Both the position numbers and the translations under genes were made by a program. Shown piece by piece: positions 10,351-19,347 of a stretch of 64,000 nucleotides of DNA. The DNA is from Candidatus Geothrix skivensis. GTDB taxonomy: Bacteria; Acidobacteriota; Holophagae; Holophagales; Holophagaceae. The stretch spans positions 1 to 64,000 of the forward strand of contig JADKIO010000005.1 of assembly GCA_016721195.1 (NCBI GenBank), given 5' to 3'. Position 1 is the first letter of the stretch. Each line of letters starts with the position of its first letter. Under the pieces are notes generated by a model that saw only the letters and a list, made by a program, of their open reading frames with translations, ran no database searches and was not told the DNA's origin.

Positions 10351-10875
10351 TCAGACCTCGTAGGTAGAAAGGAGGCCGGGCCAGTGGCCCTGGGCCTTGA
10401 GGATGCGCTCCGCCACCAGTCGCAGGATGCCCTGCCCACCGGCGATGGGGGTCACCCAGTGGCAGGCGGCCTTCACTTCCTCAACGGCGTCCGCAGGACA
10501 GCAGGCCAGGCCCACCCGCCGGAGCAGGGGCAGGTCCGGCAGGTCGTCGCCCAGGTGGGCGACCTGATCCGCCGTCAGCCCGTACTTGGCGCAGAGCTGC
10601 TCCAGCACGGGCCCCTTGTCCAGGTGGCCCGCGAAGCAGTCCTCCACCCCCAGATCCCGGGCGCGGTGCTCCGTGGCCTCAGAGGCCAGGCCCGAGATGA
10701 AGGCCACCGGGATGCCGGCGCGCTGAAGCCACTTGATGGCGGCACCATCCCGCACGTGGAAGGCCTTGGTATGCGCGGGCCCCTGCCCATAGTGGAGGGC
10801 ACCGGTGGTGAGCACCCCGTCGATATCGGTGCAGAGCAGGCGGATCTTGGCGGCGCGCAGGTCCAGGTCGTCCAC
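10351..10875 (-). CDS. kdsC: KdsC-type HAD phosphatase (3-deoxy-D-manno-octulosonate 8-phosphate phosphatase)
   Basis: 174 residues in the size range of KdsC. Motif I is LLCTDIDGVLTTGAL (DxDxVL), followed by FHVRDGAAIKWLQRAGI, motif II FISG, and the loop 3/4 block VAHLGDDLPDLPLLRRVGLACCPADA. Together these are the C0-type HAD signature of KDO-8-P phosphatases. The reaction removes phosphate from KDO-8-P to give KDO for lipopolysaccharide. The start is a GTG at 10875 preceded by GGGGAG. It lies upstream of, and probably in an operon with, an outer-membrane protein gene. A related sialic-acid or other sugar-acid phosphatase cannot be excluded. Confidence 0.85.
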   Translation of the reverse strand: MDDLDLRAAKIRLLCTDIDGVLTTGALHYGQGPAHTKAFHVRDGAAIKWLQRAGIPVAFISGLASEATEHRARDLGVEDCFAGHLDKGPVLEQLCAKYGLTADQVAHLGDDLPDLPLLRRVGLACCPADAVEEVKAACHWVTPIAGGQGILRLVAERILKAQGHWPGLLSTYEV

Positions 10876-11012
10876 GGGTGTCTCCCCATCAGCCTAGCTG
10901 GCTGCCGGCCCGGGCATGACCTTGGTCACGAATCCGGGGAAACGGGCAGCGGGGTGGAGGCTTTGGTTGCTGGATGAGTCGATGGGTATACAGTATTTGG
11001 TGGGGCGGAAAA

Positions 11013-11060
11013 ATTCAGGCTTGACAAAGTTCAAATCTGAATAATTATAGTCGCATGGAG
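11013..11060 (+). promoter_or_regulatory. Promoter, operator palindromes and RBS of the ArsR gene
   Basis: An AT-rich island in a GC-rich genome. TTGACA at 11021-11026 is a good -35; TATAGT at 11046-11051 or ATTATA at 11044-11049 can serve as -10. Two inverted repeats overlap it: ATTCAG (11013-11018) with CTGAAT (11037-11042), and TTCA-aatc-TGAA at 11030-11041. The second lies between -35 and -10, as expected for an ArsR-family repressor site. GGAG at 11057-11060 precedes ATG 11069. Confidence 0.6.
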
Positions 11061-11068
11061 TTGAGATC

Positions 11069-11398
11069 ATGAACCACACGCTCAGCAATCCCATGATCGA
11101 GGAAGTCAGCGGCCTCTTCAGCGCCCTGGGGGATGCCTCCCGTCTCAAGATCCTGCGGTCCCTGCTGGATTCCAAGGACCCCCTCAGCCAGGGGGCCGTG
11201 GCGGAGGCCGCCGGCCTGTCCCAGGCAAACGCCTCGAAGCATCTGGCCTGCCTGGTGCGCGTGGGACTGGTGAGCCGGGATCCCGAGGGCAATGCCGTCT
11301 ACTTCTCACCCATCATGCCCCTCGTGGGTGAGCTATGCGACTTAGTTTGCGGCCATGTAAGTGATCGTGCGCGCGTGACCTACAAGGCCTTAAAATGA
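11069..11398 (+). CDS. ArsR/SmtB-family transcriptional repressor, 109 aa
   Basis: A single winged-helix domain: LFSALGDASRLKILRSLL is the typical first helix pair, and GLSQANASKHLACLVRVGLV is the recognition helix. GNAVYFSPI forms the wing. Three cysteines stand out: Cys61 in the HLAC motif and Cys90/Cys94 in the last helix (ELCDLVCGHV). Such patterns sense thiophilic metals or persulfide in relatives like CmtR and SqrR/BigR. It is the first gene of a plus-strand block running to cydB and has a palindromic operator on its own promoter, so autoregulation and control of the downstream pump are likely. The inducer is inference only. Confidence 0.9.
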   Translation: MNHTLSNPMIEEVSGLFSALGDASRLKILRSLLDSKDPLSQGAVAEAAGLSQANASKHLACLVRVGLVSRDPEGNAVYFSPIMPLVGELCDLVCGHVSDRARVTYKALK

Positions 11399-11441
11399 GG
11401 CGGACGTGGTCCTGCCTTTTTTTGGATCGGAGTATTCCTTT

Positions 11442-12755
11442 ATGATTATTAGACGAATATATCCCTTGACCCTGGTACTTGCCTACGGGATGGGCCTGCG
11501 GGCCGAGACACCTTTGACCCTCCAGACGGCCATCCGGAAGGCCTGGGCGGATCAGGCTGGGCTGAAGGCTGGGCAGGCCATGGTCGACGCCCGCCGAGCT
11601 GATACAGAGGTTGCGCGGGGTATGCGGCTGCCCATCCTGACGCTGCAGGCCCAGGGCCTGCGGACCAATGAGCCAATGATGGCCTTCGGCATCAAGCTGA
11701 ACCAGGCCCGAATCGGAGCGGCGGACTTCAATCCCCTGGCGCTGAACCACCCGGATCCCATCGGCGCCTACGGTGGCTCTGCCGTGATCCAGCAACCCCT
11801 GTACGCGGGTGGACGCATCACCGCCGCCCGGCGGGCAGGGGAATTCCTATTCGAGGCCGAACAGGCCAGCCAGAGCCATCGCAAGCAGGAAACCGCGCGG
11901 GCCGTGGTGGAAGCCTACTTCGGCACTCAGGTGGCCGAGCAGGCCCTGACCTGGGTCGAAGACACCCGCGTCTGGGTCCAGGGGATGGAAGACTTCGTGG
12001 GCGCCCGGGTGCAGCAGGGCCTGATGCTGGAGTCGGAAATTCAGCGCCTGAAGGCCGTGCATGCCCAGGTGGAGGCCCAGAAGGCCGAGGTGATCCGGCA
12101 GGTTCGCATGGCGCGTTCGGGCCTGGGGCTACTGACCGGCACGGGCCCCGTCGAAGGCCCCCTGGGGACACCGCTGGAGCCTCAGGAGGCCCTTGCCGCT
12201 GGGCTTTCGACGCGCCGGGGCGATCTGATCGCGGCGGACCTTCAGGCCAAGGCCGCGAGGGAAGGCGCCAAGGCCGCACAGGCCAATCTTCTCCCCACTG
12301 TGGGGCTGGAACTGGGGGCAGGCACCCTCCATCATTCCTGGGCGGACAAGGGGAACTGGACCTGGGCCGCCGTGGGACTGAGTTGGAAGGTTTTCTCGGC
12401 GCCAGACCGTGCGAAGCTCCAGTCGGCACGGGCCCAGGTCCAGGCCGCCCATGAAATGAACACTTTCAAGCAGCAGCAGGCGGAGCACGAGGTACGCGTG
12501 GCCCAGGCCTCTCTCCTGGCGGCTCAGGCCAAGTACGCGGCGGCGAAGGAATCCATCCTCGCTGCAGAAGAGTCCAAGCGGTTGCGGCAGGCCCGCCATC
12601 GCGAAGGCCTGACGCCCCTCACGGATGTGCTGGACGCGGAAGCCGCCCTGCAGGGCGCCCGCAACCTCCTGCTCCAAAGCCTCTATGACTTGCGCACCAA
12701 CCGGGCGGCCCTGGATCTGGCCACCGGCGCCCCTATCGAAGGAGTCACGCCATGA
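11442..12755 (+). CDS. TolC-family outer-membrane efflux protein, 437 aa
   Basis: The start is set at ATG 11442 (GGAG nine bases upstream), giving a signal peptide IIRRIYPLTLVLAYGMGLRA. The rest has the two repeated helical hairpins of TolC proteins with long Ala/Gln-rich coiled coils (for example ARAVVEAYFGTQVAEQALTW and AKYAAAKESILAAEESKRLR). The characteristic ending TDVLDAEAALQGARNLLLQS is also present. It provides the outer-membrane channel for the RND pump that follows; its stop overlaps the adaptor start by four bases. Confidence 0.9.
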   Translation: MIIRRIYPLTLVLAYGMGLRAETPLTLQTAIRKAWADQAGLKAGQAMVDARRADTEVARGMRLPILTLQAQGLRTNEPMMAFGIKLNQARIGAADFNPLALNHPDPIGAYGGSAVIQQPLYAGGRITAARRAGEFLFEAEQASQSHRKQETARAVVEAYFGTQVAEQALTWVEDTRVWVQGMEDFVGARVQQGLMLESEIQRLKAVHAQVEAQKAEVIRQVRMARSGLGLLTGTGPVEGPLGTPLEPQEALAAGLSTRRGDLIAADLQAKAAREGAKAAQANLLPTVGLELGAGTLHHSWADKGNWTWAAVGLSWKVFSAPDRAKLQSARAQVQAAHEMNTFKQQQAEHEVRVAQASLLAAQAKYAAAKESILAAEESKRLRQARHREGLTPLTDVLDAEAALQGARNLLLQSLYDLRTNRAALDLATGAPIEGVTP

Positions 12756-13780
12756 AGCTGTACACCACCCTCGCTCTGACGGGATCGCTGCTGGGGCTCC
12801 TCGCCTGTGGGCACAAAGAGGCGCGCCCCGAGGCCAAGACCCTGCCCAAGGTGGCTGTGGCCCTGGTGGCTGGAAGCCAGGCGGAAGGCGGGATCTGGGT
12901 GGCCGCCACCCTGCAGTCCACCCGCACGGCCACCATGGCCACCCGCATGGCGGCCCAGGTGAAGCGCGTACTCGTCCAGGAGGGCCAGCGGGTTCAGGCC
13001 GGCACCCTGCTCATGGCCCTTGGCGACGAGGACCTGCAGGGCCAGCTGAAGGCCGCAGAAACGGGCCTGGCCACGACCGAGGCCCACCATCGCCGCATCC
13101 AGGCGCTCTTCGCCCAGAAGGCCGCCACGCCCTCGGAAGTGGAACAGGCCCAGGCCCAGATGGCCCAGGCCCAGGCCGGCGTGTCCTCCCTCAAGGCCAA
13201 CATCGCCTACACCCAGATCCGCGCGCCGTTCTCCGGCGTGGTGCAGTCCCGCAAGGTGAACGAGGGCGACTTTGTGGGCCCCGGGATGCCCTTGCTGGAA
13301 CTCGTGGGCGAAGGCGAGCAGGAACTGGTGGCAACCCTCTCCGAATCCGAAGGCAGGTCCCTCAAGCAGGGCGCAAAGGTCCGATTCGAGTCGGAAGGTA
13401 CCCAGGGCGAGGCCCAGGTCACGGCCCTGGCGCCCGGCGGTGATGCCTTCAGCCACAAGGGCACGTTGCGGGCCAGGGTGCTCTCTCCCAAGGGCCTGCG
13501 TCAGGGCTCCTTCGCCCGCATCCTCTTGCCCGGGGCCAAGTCCGATGGCCTGACGGTCTCCCGCAGCGCCCTGGTGACCAGAGGCGAGCTGACGGGTGTG
13601 TTCGTGGCCAAGGATGGCCATGCTGAACTGCGCTGGATCACTGTGGGTGACGGTGCAGGAGACAGTCTTCCGGTGCGCTCCGGGTTGAAGCAGGAGGACC
13701 GCGTCATCGACCGGCCCGGCACCCTCCAGGACGGCCAGCCCATCGAGCTCAAGGCCGGCGGGGTGAACCATGCCAAGTAA
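12752..13780 (+). CDS. RND efflux periplasmic adaptor subunit (membrane fusion lipoprotein)
   Basis: 342 residues with a lipoprotein leader (LLGLLACG, lipid on Cys). A barrel-sandwich half AAQVKRVLVQEGQRVQAGTLL is followed by an alpha-hairpin rich in Ala/Gln, then the second half IRAPFSGVVQSRKVNEGDFVGPG. Beta-barrel and membrane-proximal domains follow (VSRSALVTRGELTGVFVAKDG). It bridges the inner-membrane RND pump and the TolC channel. ATG overlaps the tolC-like stop (ATGA), and its own 3' end overlaps the pump gene by 11 bases, indicating translational coupling. Confidence 0.92.
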   Translation: MKLYTTLALTGSLLGLLACGHKEARPEAKTLPKVAVALVAGSQAEGGIWVAATLQSTRTATMATRMAAQVKRVLVQEGQRVQAGTLLMALGDEDLQGQLKAAETGLATTEAHHRRIQALFAQKAATPSEVEQAQAQMAQAQAGVSSLKANIAYTQIRAPFSGVVQSRKVNEGDFVGPGMPLLELVGEGEQELVATLSESEGRSLKQGAKVRFESEGTQGEAQVTALAPGGDAFSHKGTLRARVLSPKGLRQGSFARILLPGAKSDGLTVSRSALVTRGELTGVFVAKDGHAELRWITVGDGAGDSLPVRSGLKQEDRVIDRPGTLQDGQPIELKAGGVNHAK

Positions 13781-16700
13781 AGAGGCGAACGAGGTCCATC
13801 TCGGACTGGCGGGCCGGCTCGCCAAGGGCTTCCTTCGGAGCAAGCTGACGCCGCTCCTCGTCCTGGCCTCGCTGCTGCTGGGTCTGCTGGCCGTGTGGCT
13901 CACCCCCCGGGAAGAGGAACCGCAGATCATCGTGCCCATGGTGGACCTCTACGTGCCGTACCCCGGCGCCAGTCCCAAGGAAGTGGAGAGCCAGGTCGTG
14001 GCGCCCCTGGAACGGCGCCTCTGGGGCATTCCCGGCGTGGAGTACCTCTACAGCATGAGCCGGCCCGGCATGGCCCTCATCACCGTCCGCTTCAAGGTGA
14101 ACGAGCCCCAGGAAACCAGCCTGGTGAAGGTTCACCAGGAGCTGGCCACCAACCCGGAGCTGATGCCTCAGGGGGCCATGAAGCCCATCGTCAAGCTGCA
14201 GACCATCGATGACGTGCCCTTCATGGTGCTCACCCTCCATGGACCGGAACAGACCCCGGGCCAGTTGCGCCAGGTGGCCGAGGTGCTGGGACGGGAGCTT
14301 TCCACGATTCCCAGCACGGCCCAGGCCAAGGTGCTGGGCGGCGCCCGCCGGATGGTGCGGGTGGAACCGGATCCCGACCGCATGCGCTCCCTCGGGTTCT
14401 CCCTGGGCGAGCTCCAGCCCGCCCTGCAATCGGCCGAGGCCCAGCTCCCCGCCGGGGCCCTCATCGATCGCGGCCGCCGGACGGAGGTCGAGGCCACGGG
14501 CTTCGTCCTCCAGGCCATCGAAATGAAGCGCCTGGTGGTGGGCATCCGCAACCAGAAACCCATCTACCTCGGGGACGTGGCCCGCATCATCGATGGGCCC
14601 GAGCCCGAACCGCCGGTGGTGCTCTTTGCGGGCGCAAACGCCCAGGGCTTCGAGCCCGCCGTGAGCGTCACCCTTTCCAAGCGGGCTGGCACCAACGCCA
14701 CGGCCCTTGCTGAGCAGGTGCTCACCAAGGTGGAGGCCCTTCGCGGCAACCTCATTCCGCACGATCTGAAGCTCACCGTCACCCGCAACTACGGTGAGAC
14801 GGCGGGCGACAAGTCGAATGAGCTCATCGAGCACCTGATGATCGCCACCCTCAGTGTCATCGCCCTCATCCTGCTGGCCATGGGCTGGCGGAGCGCGGTG
14901 GTGGTGGGCATCGCCGTGCCCGTGACCCTGGCCCTGACCCTGCTCCTCACCTATCTGTTCGGCTACACGCTGAACAGGGTCACCCTCTTCGCCCTCATCT
15001 TCTCCATCGGCATCTTGGTGGATGACGCCATCGTGGTGGTGGAGAACATCCATCGGCACATGCACCTGCCCGGGCGGCGCAAGAGCTTTGCCCGCATGGT
15101 GGTGGAAGCCGTGGACGAAGTGGGCAATCCGACCATCTTGGCCACCTTCGCGGTGATCGCCGCCATCCTCCCCATGGCCTTCGTGCGCGGACTCATGGGC
15201 CCCTACATGCGGCCCATCCCCGTGGGCGCCAGCCTGGCCATGCTGTTCAGCCTGGTCATCGCCTTTGTCATCAGCCCCTGGGCCAGCCTCATCGTCTTCA
15301 AGAAAGAGGCGAACCTGCCGGAGACCGATGCCTCCGGGCTGCATCCGGCGACGCCAGAGACAGCCCCGCCCGAACCCGTGCACGACTGGCCCCACAAGAA
15401 CCCCGAAGTGGCACCGGACAGCCGCATGACCGCCCTCTACCGCAAGGTCATGCGCGCGCTGCTGACCAAGGCCTCGGTCCGCTGGGCCTTCTTCGGCGGC
15501 GTAGTCGTCCTGCTGCTCGCCGCCATGTCACTGGTGGGCTTCGGGGTGGTAAAGGTGAAGATGCTGCCCTTCGACAACAAGCGGGAGTTCCAGGTGCAGC
15601 TCGACCTGCCCGCGGGAACACCGAAGGAGAATGCCCTTGCCGTGGGGCAGGACATCGCCCGGCGCCTGCTGGTTGAGCCCACGGTCAAGGACGTGCAGGT
15701 CTATGCGGGGGAGGCCGCGCCCTTCACCTTCGTGGGCATGGTGCGCCACAGCTTCCTCCGGCAGGAAGCCGAGATGGTGGATATCCAGGTGAATCTCGTA
15801 CCCAAGCAGGATCGCAAGGAGCAGAGCCACGCCATCGTGGTGCGTCTGCGCCCCGAACTGGAGAAGATCTCGAAGCCCGCCGGAGCCAGGATGAAGCTGG
15901 TGGAAATCCCACCGGGTCCGCCGGTCATGGACACCATCGTGGCGGAGGTCTATGGACCTTCGGAGGCAGAACGGGTCCGCCTTTCCAGCGAAGTGCTCGC
16001 CGCCTTCAAGAGCGTGGATGGCATCGTGGACGTGGATTCCACGCTCAACGCCACCAGCCCCAAGATCAGTCTGGTACTCGATCGCGAGAAAGCCGCGCTC
16101 CATGGCGTCGCGCCGGCCCAGGTGATCCAGACCCTTTACATGGCAGGTTTTGGCCACCAGGCCGGTGCGTTCCACGTGCTCCGCGGCTCCAGTCAGGTAC
16201 CGGTCGTGGTGCAGTTGGCCCCCGGCAAGCGCCAGCATCTGGACCAGCTGCTCCAGCTCACGGTGCCCGGCGCCCGGGGCATGATTCCCGTGGGCGCGCT
16301 GGTGACCGTCAAGGAGGGCGTGGAAGAGGCCGCCATCCACCACAAGAACCTGATGCCCGTGACCTATGTGATCTCTGATCTGGCCGGCACCATCGAAAGC
16401 CCGGTCTACGCCCTGGCCGCCCTCAACAAGAAGATCGATGCCATGAAGGGCACGGCTGGGGCCTCTGTGCCACGGTTGGGTCTGGCCCACCCCGAGAACA
16501 CCGAGTCCCTGGCCCTCAAGTGGGACGGCGAGTGGCACATCACCCTGGAGGTATTCCGGGACCTCGGCATGGCCTTCGCCGCCGTGCTGGTGCTGATCTT
16601 CGTGCTGGTGGTGGGCTGGTTCGAAAGCTTCGAGATCCCCTGGGTGATCCTGGTGCCCATTCCGCTTTCGCTCATCGGCATCATTCCCGCGCACGGCCTG

Positions 16701-17078
16701 ATGGGGGCCTTCTTCACGGCCACCAGCATGATCGGGTTCATCGCCGGGGCGGGCATCATCGTGCGCAACAGCATCATCCTGGTGGATTTCATCGAGCTGA
16801 AGTTGAGGGAGGGCATGGCCCTGGAGGCGGCGGTGGAGGAGGCGGGCGTGGTGCGGTTCCGGCCCATGCTGCTCACCGCCTCCGCCGTGCTGGTGGGCAG
16901 CGCCGTCATGCTGGCGGACCCCATCTTCCAGGGTCTGGCCATCAGCCTCATGGCCGGCGAGGTCGCTGCCACCGTCCTGTCGCGCATCGCCGTGCCCGTC
17001 CTCTATTTCCTCGTGGCCCGCAGGGGTCATGCCGCCAAACTGCAACGCCAGGCGGCGCTCGCCGCCGAACAGGAGTAA
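13770..17078 (+). CDS. RND-family efflux permease, 1102 aa
   Basis: A full-length resistance-nodulation-division transporter of slightly larger than usual size. It has the N-terminal helix near residues 25-45, the porter motif YPGASPKEVESQV, and a first membrane block with IFSIGILVDDAIVVVENIHRH (proton-relay aspartates). The second half repeats this with FIAGAGIIVRNSIILVDFIEL. Between the two membrane blocks is a ~30-residue low-complexity insert rich in Pro/Glu (residues ~515-550). Together with the adaptor and TolC-like protein it forms a tripartite exporter. No metal-specific signature (such as CusA methionines) is obvious, so the substrate is open. Confidence 0.93.
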   Translation: MPSKEANEVHLGLAGRLAKGFLRSKLTPLLVLASLLLGLLAVWLTPREEEPQIIVPMVDLYVPYPGASPKEVESQVVAPLERRLWGIPGVEYLYSMSRPGMALITVRFKVNEPQETSLVKVHQELATNPELMPQGAMKPIVKLQTIDDVPFMVLTLHGPEQTPGQLRQVAEVLGRELSTIPSTAQAKVLGGARRMVRVEPDPDRMRSLGFSLGELQPALQSAEAQLPAGALIDRGRRTEVEATGFVLQAIEMKRLVVGIRNQKPIYLGDVARIIDGPEPEPPVVLFAGANAQGFEPAVSVTLSKRAGTNATALAEQVLTKVEALRGNLIPHDLKLTVTRNYGETAGDKSNELIEHLMIATLSVIALILLAMGWRSAVVVGIAVPVTLALTLLLTYLFGYTLNRVTLFALIFSIGILVDDAIVVVENIHRHMHLPGRRKSFARMVVEAVDEVGNPTILATFAVIAAILPMAFVRGLMGPYMRPIPVGASLAMLFSLVIAFVISPWASLIVFKKEANLPETDASGLHPATPETAPPEPVHDWPHKNPEVAPDSRMTALYRKVMRALLTKASVRWAFFGGVVVLLLAAMSLVGFGVVKVKMLPFDNKREFQVQLDLPAGTPKENALAVGQDIARRLLVEPTVKDVQVYAGEAAPFTFVGMVRHSFLRQEAEMVDIQVNLVPKQDRKEQSHAIVVRLRPELEKISKPAGARMKLVEIPPGPPVMDTIVAEVYGPSEAERVRLSSEVLAAFKSVDGIVDVDSTLNATSPKISLVLDREKAALHGVAPAQVIQTLYMAGFGHQAGAFHVLRGSSQVPVVVQLAPGKRQHLDQLLQLTVPGARGMIPVGALVTVKEGVEEAAIHHKNLMPVTYVISDLAGTIESPVYALAALNKKIDAMKGTAGASVPRLGLAHPENTESLALKWDGEWHITLEVFRDLGMAFAAVLVLIFVLVVGWFESFEIPWVILVPIPLSLIGIIPAHGLMGAFFTATSMIGFIAGAGIIVRNSIILVDFIELKLREGMALEAAVEEAGVVRFRPMLLTASAVLVGSAVMLADPIFQGLAISLMAGEVAATVLSRIAVPVLYFLVARRGHAAKLQRQAALAAEQE

Positions 17079-17081
17079 TTC

Positions 17082-17294
17082 ATGACCATCGACCGCATCG
17101 TCCATACCGTCGCAGGCACCTTCATCCTGGGTAGCCTCGCGCTGGCCCACTTCCACAGCCAGAACTGGCTCTGGTTCACGGTCTTCGTGGGCGCGAACCT
17201 GCTGCAGAGCGGCCTCACCAACTGGTGCCTGATGTCCACCATCCTCCGCAGGCTCGGGGTGCCCGAAGGAAGCGCCGTCGGGTGCTCGCGGTGA
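17082..17294 (+). CDS. DUF2892 (YgaP-like transmembrane) protein, 70 aa
   Basis: A tiny membrane protein starting MTIDRIVHTVAGTFILGSLA with two hydrophobic segments, NWLWFTVFVGANLLQSGLTNWC, and an LMSTILRRLGV tail. This is the membrane domain that in E. coli YgaP follows a rhodanese domain. Here the rhodanese is a separate gene two positions downstream. It starts three bases after the RND stop with AGGAG upstream, and its stop overlaps the next gene. A link with sulfane-sulfur handling is inferred from context. Confidence 0.75.
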   Translation: MTIDRIVHTVAGTFILGSLALAHFHSQNWLWFTVFVGANLLQSGLTNWCLMSTILRRLGVPEGSAVGCSR

Positions 17295-17464
17295 AGGCCA
17301 CGGCCATCCGCTTCGCCCTGGGCCTGGTGGTGGGCGGAGCCCTCGGCTACGCCTGGCATCGGCTGGTGGGTTGCAGCACCGGCGCCTGCCCCCTCACCGC
17401 CACTCCCCTGCGGGGCATCAGCTACGGCGCGGTCATGGGGCTACTCTGGGCGGCGCTGCGATGA
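17291..17464 (+). CDS. DUF6132-family small membrane protein, 57 aa
   Basis: GTG at 17291 overlaps the previous stop (GTGA). The short protein has one glycine-rich membrane helix (FALGLVVGGALGYAWHRLVGC), then CSTGACPLTATPLRGISYGAVMG. The C-x4-CP motif after the helix is characteristic of DUF6132 proteins, often found beside rhodaneses, sulfur transporters and redox genes. The two cysteines could carry sulfane sulfur or a metal; this is inference. Confidence 0.7.
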   Translation: MKATAIRFALGLVVGGALGYAWHRLVGCSTGACPLTATPLRGISYGAVMGLLWAALR

Positions 17465-17811
17465 TGGGGCGCTGGATCTACCTCATCCCCGTTGCCGTGC
17501 TCGTCTACCTCTGGTGGAGCCGCCGCTCGGCCTCGGCGGGGGACCTGAAGTTGCTACTGGCGCAGGGGGCCCAGATCGTGGACGTTCGGACCAAGGCCGA
17601 GTTCCAGTCCGCTGCCCACCCCAAGGCCAGGAACATTCCCCTGCATGAACTGGAAACGCGACTCAAGGAGCTGGACCGGAATCGACCCGTCCTGGTCTGT
17701 TGCGAAAGCGGCAGCCGCAGCAGTGCCGGCATGGCCATCCTGAAGAAGGCGGGCTTCGCCGAAGTGGCCAATCTGGGCTCCTGGCGGCGGATCCACTCCC
17801 TGCTGGCCTAA
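17461..17811 (+). CDS. Membrane-anchored rhodanese-like sulfurtransferase, 116 aa
   Basis: An N-terminal anchor (WIYLIPVAVLVYLWW) precedes a single rhodanese domain: QIVDVRTKAEFQSAAHPKARNIPL, then the active-site loop VCCESGSRSS with the catalytic Cys, and AGFAEVANLGSW. The ATG overlaps the DUF6132 stop. Rhodaneses move sulfane sulfur between thiols. With DUF2892 and DUF6132 upstream and bd oxidase downstream, a role in persulfide or thiol stress is plausible. Confidence 0.85.
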   Translation: MMGRWIYLIPVAVLVYLWWSRRSASAGDLKLLLAQGAQIVDVRTKAEFQSAAHPKARNIPLHELETRLKELDRNRPVLVCCESGSRSSAGMAILKKAGFAEVANLGSWRRIHSLLA

Positions 17812-17870
17812 AGGGTGGAATACTGGATGCCGCAAGGCCGCCCCGGCGGCATCTTTGACTCGAGGGAACC

Positions 17871-19217
17871 ATGGGTGATCCGCTCTTCTGGCACAGGCTT
17901 CAGTTCGGATTCACGGCCACCTACCACTACCTGTTCCCCCAGCTCACCATGGGCCTGGCCCTGATCATCGTGGTGCTGAAGGCCATGGGGTTGAAGACCG
18001 GGGAGCCCCGCTACAACGACGCCGCCCGCTTCTGGATCCGCATCTTCGGCATCAACTTCGCCGTGGGCGTGGTGACGGGCATCCCCCTCGAGTTCCAGTT
18101 CGGCACCAACTGGGGCAACTTCTCCCGGCTCACCGGTGGCGTCATCGGACAGACCCTGGGCATGGAAGGCATGTTCGCGTTCTTCCTGGAGAGCAGCTTC
18201 CTAGGGATGCTGATCTGGGGCGAAAAGAAGCTCTCTCCGAGGGGCCACTTCGGCGCCGCCGTGGCCCTCTGGGCCGGCAGCTGGCTCTCGGGCTACTTCA
18301 TCGTGGCCACCAACGCCTTCATGCAGCACCCCGTGGGGCACGTCGTGGCCGCCGATGGGACCATCCAGCTGGCCAGCTTCTGGGCCTTCCTGCTGAATCC
18401 CTGGGCCCTGGTCCAGTACGCCCACACCATGATCGCCTCCGTGGTGACCGGCTCCTTCGTGGTGGCTGCCATGGGTGCCTTCTGGGCCCTCAAGGGCATC
18501 CACGCCGAGCAGGCCCGGCTGAACCTGCGGGTGGGTACGGTGATGGGCTTCATCTTCAGCATCCTCGTGGCCTTCCCCACCGGTGACCTGCAGGGCAAGC
18601 TCGTGGCGAAGCATCAGCCCATCGCTCTGGCGGCCATGGAAGGGCGCTTCGAAAGTGGTCCCAACGCAAGCCTCACCCTCATCGGCCAGCCAAACGTGGC
18701 CCAGCGGAAGATCGAGAACCCCATCCGGGTACCCTCGGTGCTGAGCTTCATCGCCTACGGCACCTTTTCCAGCAACGTGAAGGGCCTGCTGGAATTCCCC
18801 GAGGATCAGTGGCCACAGAACATCGAGCTGCTCTACTACTCCTTCCACATCATGGCCGGGCTGGGCACGCTCATGATCGCCCTCATGGGGCTGGCGGTGC
18901 TGCTGCTCTGGAGGGGGCGCCTGGAGCAGTCCCGGCCCCTCCTTTGGGCCCTGATGCTGGCATTCCCCTTCCCGTACATCGCCACCACGGCGGGCTGGGC
19001 GGTGGCCGAGTTCGGCCGCCAGCCCTGGCTGGTCTACGGGATCCTGCGCACGGCCCAGGGCGCCTCGCCCACGGTGAACGCGGGGGAGACGGCCTTCACC
19101 ACCCTCGGCTTTGCCGGGATCTTCGTGGTGCTGAGCGTCCTCTGGCTCTTCCTCATCGGCCGCGAGATCGCACACGGTCCTGTGGCCCAGCATCGAACAG
19201 GAGGCGGCCATGCATGA
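17871..19217 (+). CDS. cydA: Cytochrome bd oxidase subunit I
   Basis: 448 residues with the signature of the bd quinol oxidase heme subunit. His19 (TATYHYLFPQLTMGLA) is the expected b595 ligand and QYAHTMIASV carries the b558 His. GRQPW lies at the end of the membrane core. The Q-loop region is short, as in the CIO/short-Q-loop class. Many membrane helices follow the family layout. It transfers electrons from quinol to O2 in the inner membrane without pumping protons. It lies 59 bases after the rhodanese gene, and its stop overlaps the first copy of the duplicated cydB start. Confidence 0.95.
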   Translation: MGDPLFWHRLQFGFTATYHYLFPQLTMGLALIIVVLKAMGLKTGEPRYNDAARFWIRIFGINFAVGVVTGIPLEFQFGTNWGNFSRLTGGVIGQTLGMEGMFAFFLESSFLGMLIWGEKKLSPRGHFGAAVALWAGSWLSGYFIVATNAFMQHPVGHVVAADGTIQLASFWAFLLNPWALVQYAHTMIASVVTGSFVVAAMGAFWALKGIHAEQARLNLRVGTVMGFIFSILVAFPTGDLQGKLVAKHQPIALAAMEGRFESGPNASLTLIGQPNVAQRKIENPIRVPSVLSFIAYGTFSSNVKGLLEFPEDQWPQNIELLYYSFHIMAGLGTLMIALMGLAVLLLWRGRLEQSRPLLWALMLAFPFPYIATTAGWAVAEFGRQPWLVYGILRTAQGASPTVNAGETAFTTLGFAGIFVVLSVLWLFLIGREIAHGPVAQHRTGGGHA

Positions 19218-19347
19218 GCTCTGGTTCTGGCTGGTGGCCGTCTTCTCGGTATCCCCTGCGGGGATACGCGAGACCTCGGGGGTTGGACTGGCGTTCACTT
19301 TCGTTGGAGGCGGCCATGCATGAACTGTGGTTCTGGCTGGTGGCCGT
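19200..19347 (+). repeat. Duplicated cydB start flanking a hairpin-containing insert
   Basis: A 41-base block (19201-19241) carrying the RBS and first ten codons of cydB recurs at 19307-19347 with two synonymous differences (GAGCTC versus GAACTG). Between them is a 65-base insert containing GTATCCCC-tgc-GGGGATAC (19249-19267), extended by CTCG/CGAG. The first copy makes a 36-codon ORF from 19210 that ends at the TGA inside the second copy and never reaches cydB proper. The offset of 106 bases is not a multiple of three. Confidence 0.8.

Noticed and set aside
13749..17156. Long minus-strand open frames (~545 residues each) opposite the RND permease
   Set aside because: They mirror the codon bias of the real gene, are rich in His/Gly/Gln and match no family.
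19210..19320. 36-codon ORF between cydA and cydB as a CydX-like small subunit
   Set aside because: It begins as a copy of the cydB N-terminus and then runs into unrelated sequence; it lacks the CydX pattern.
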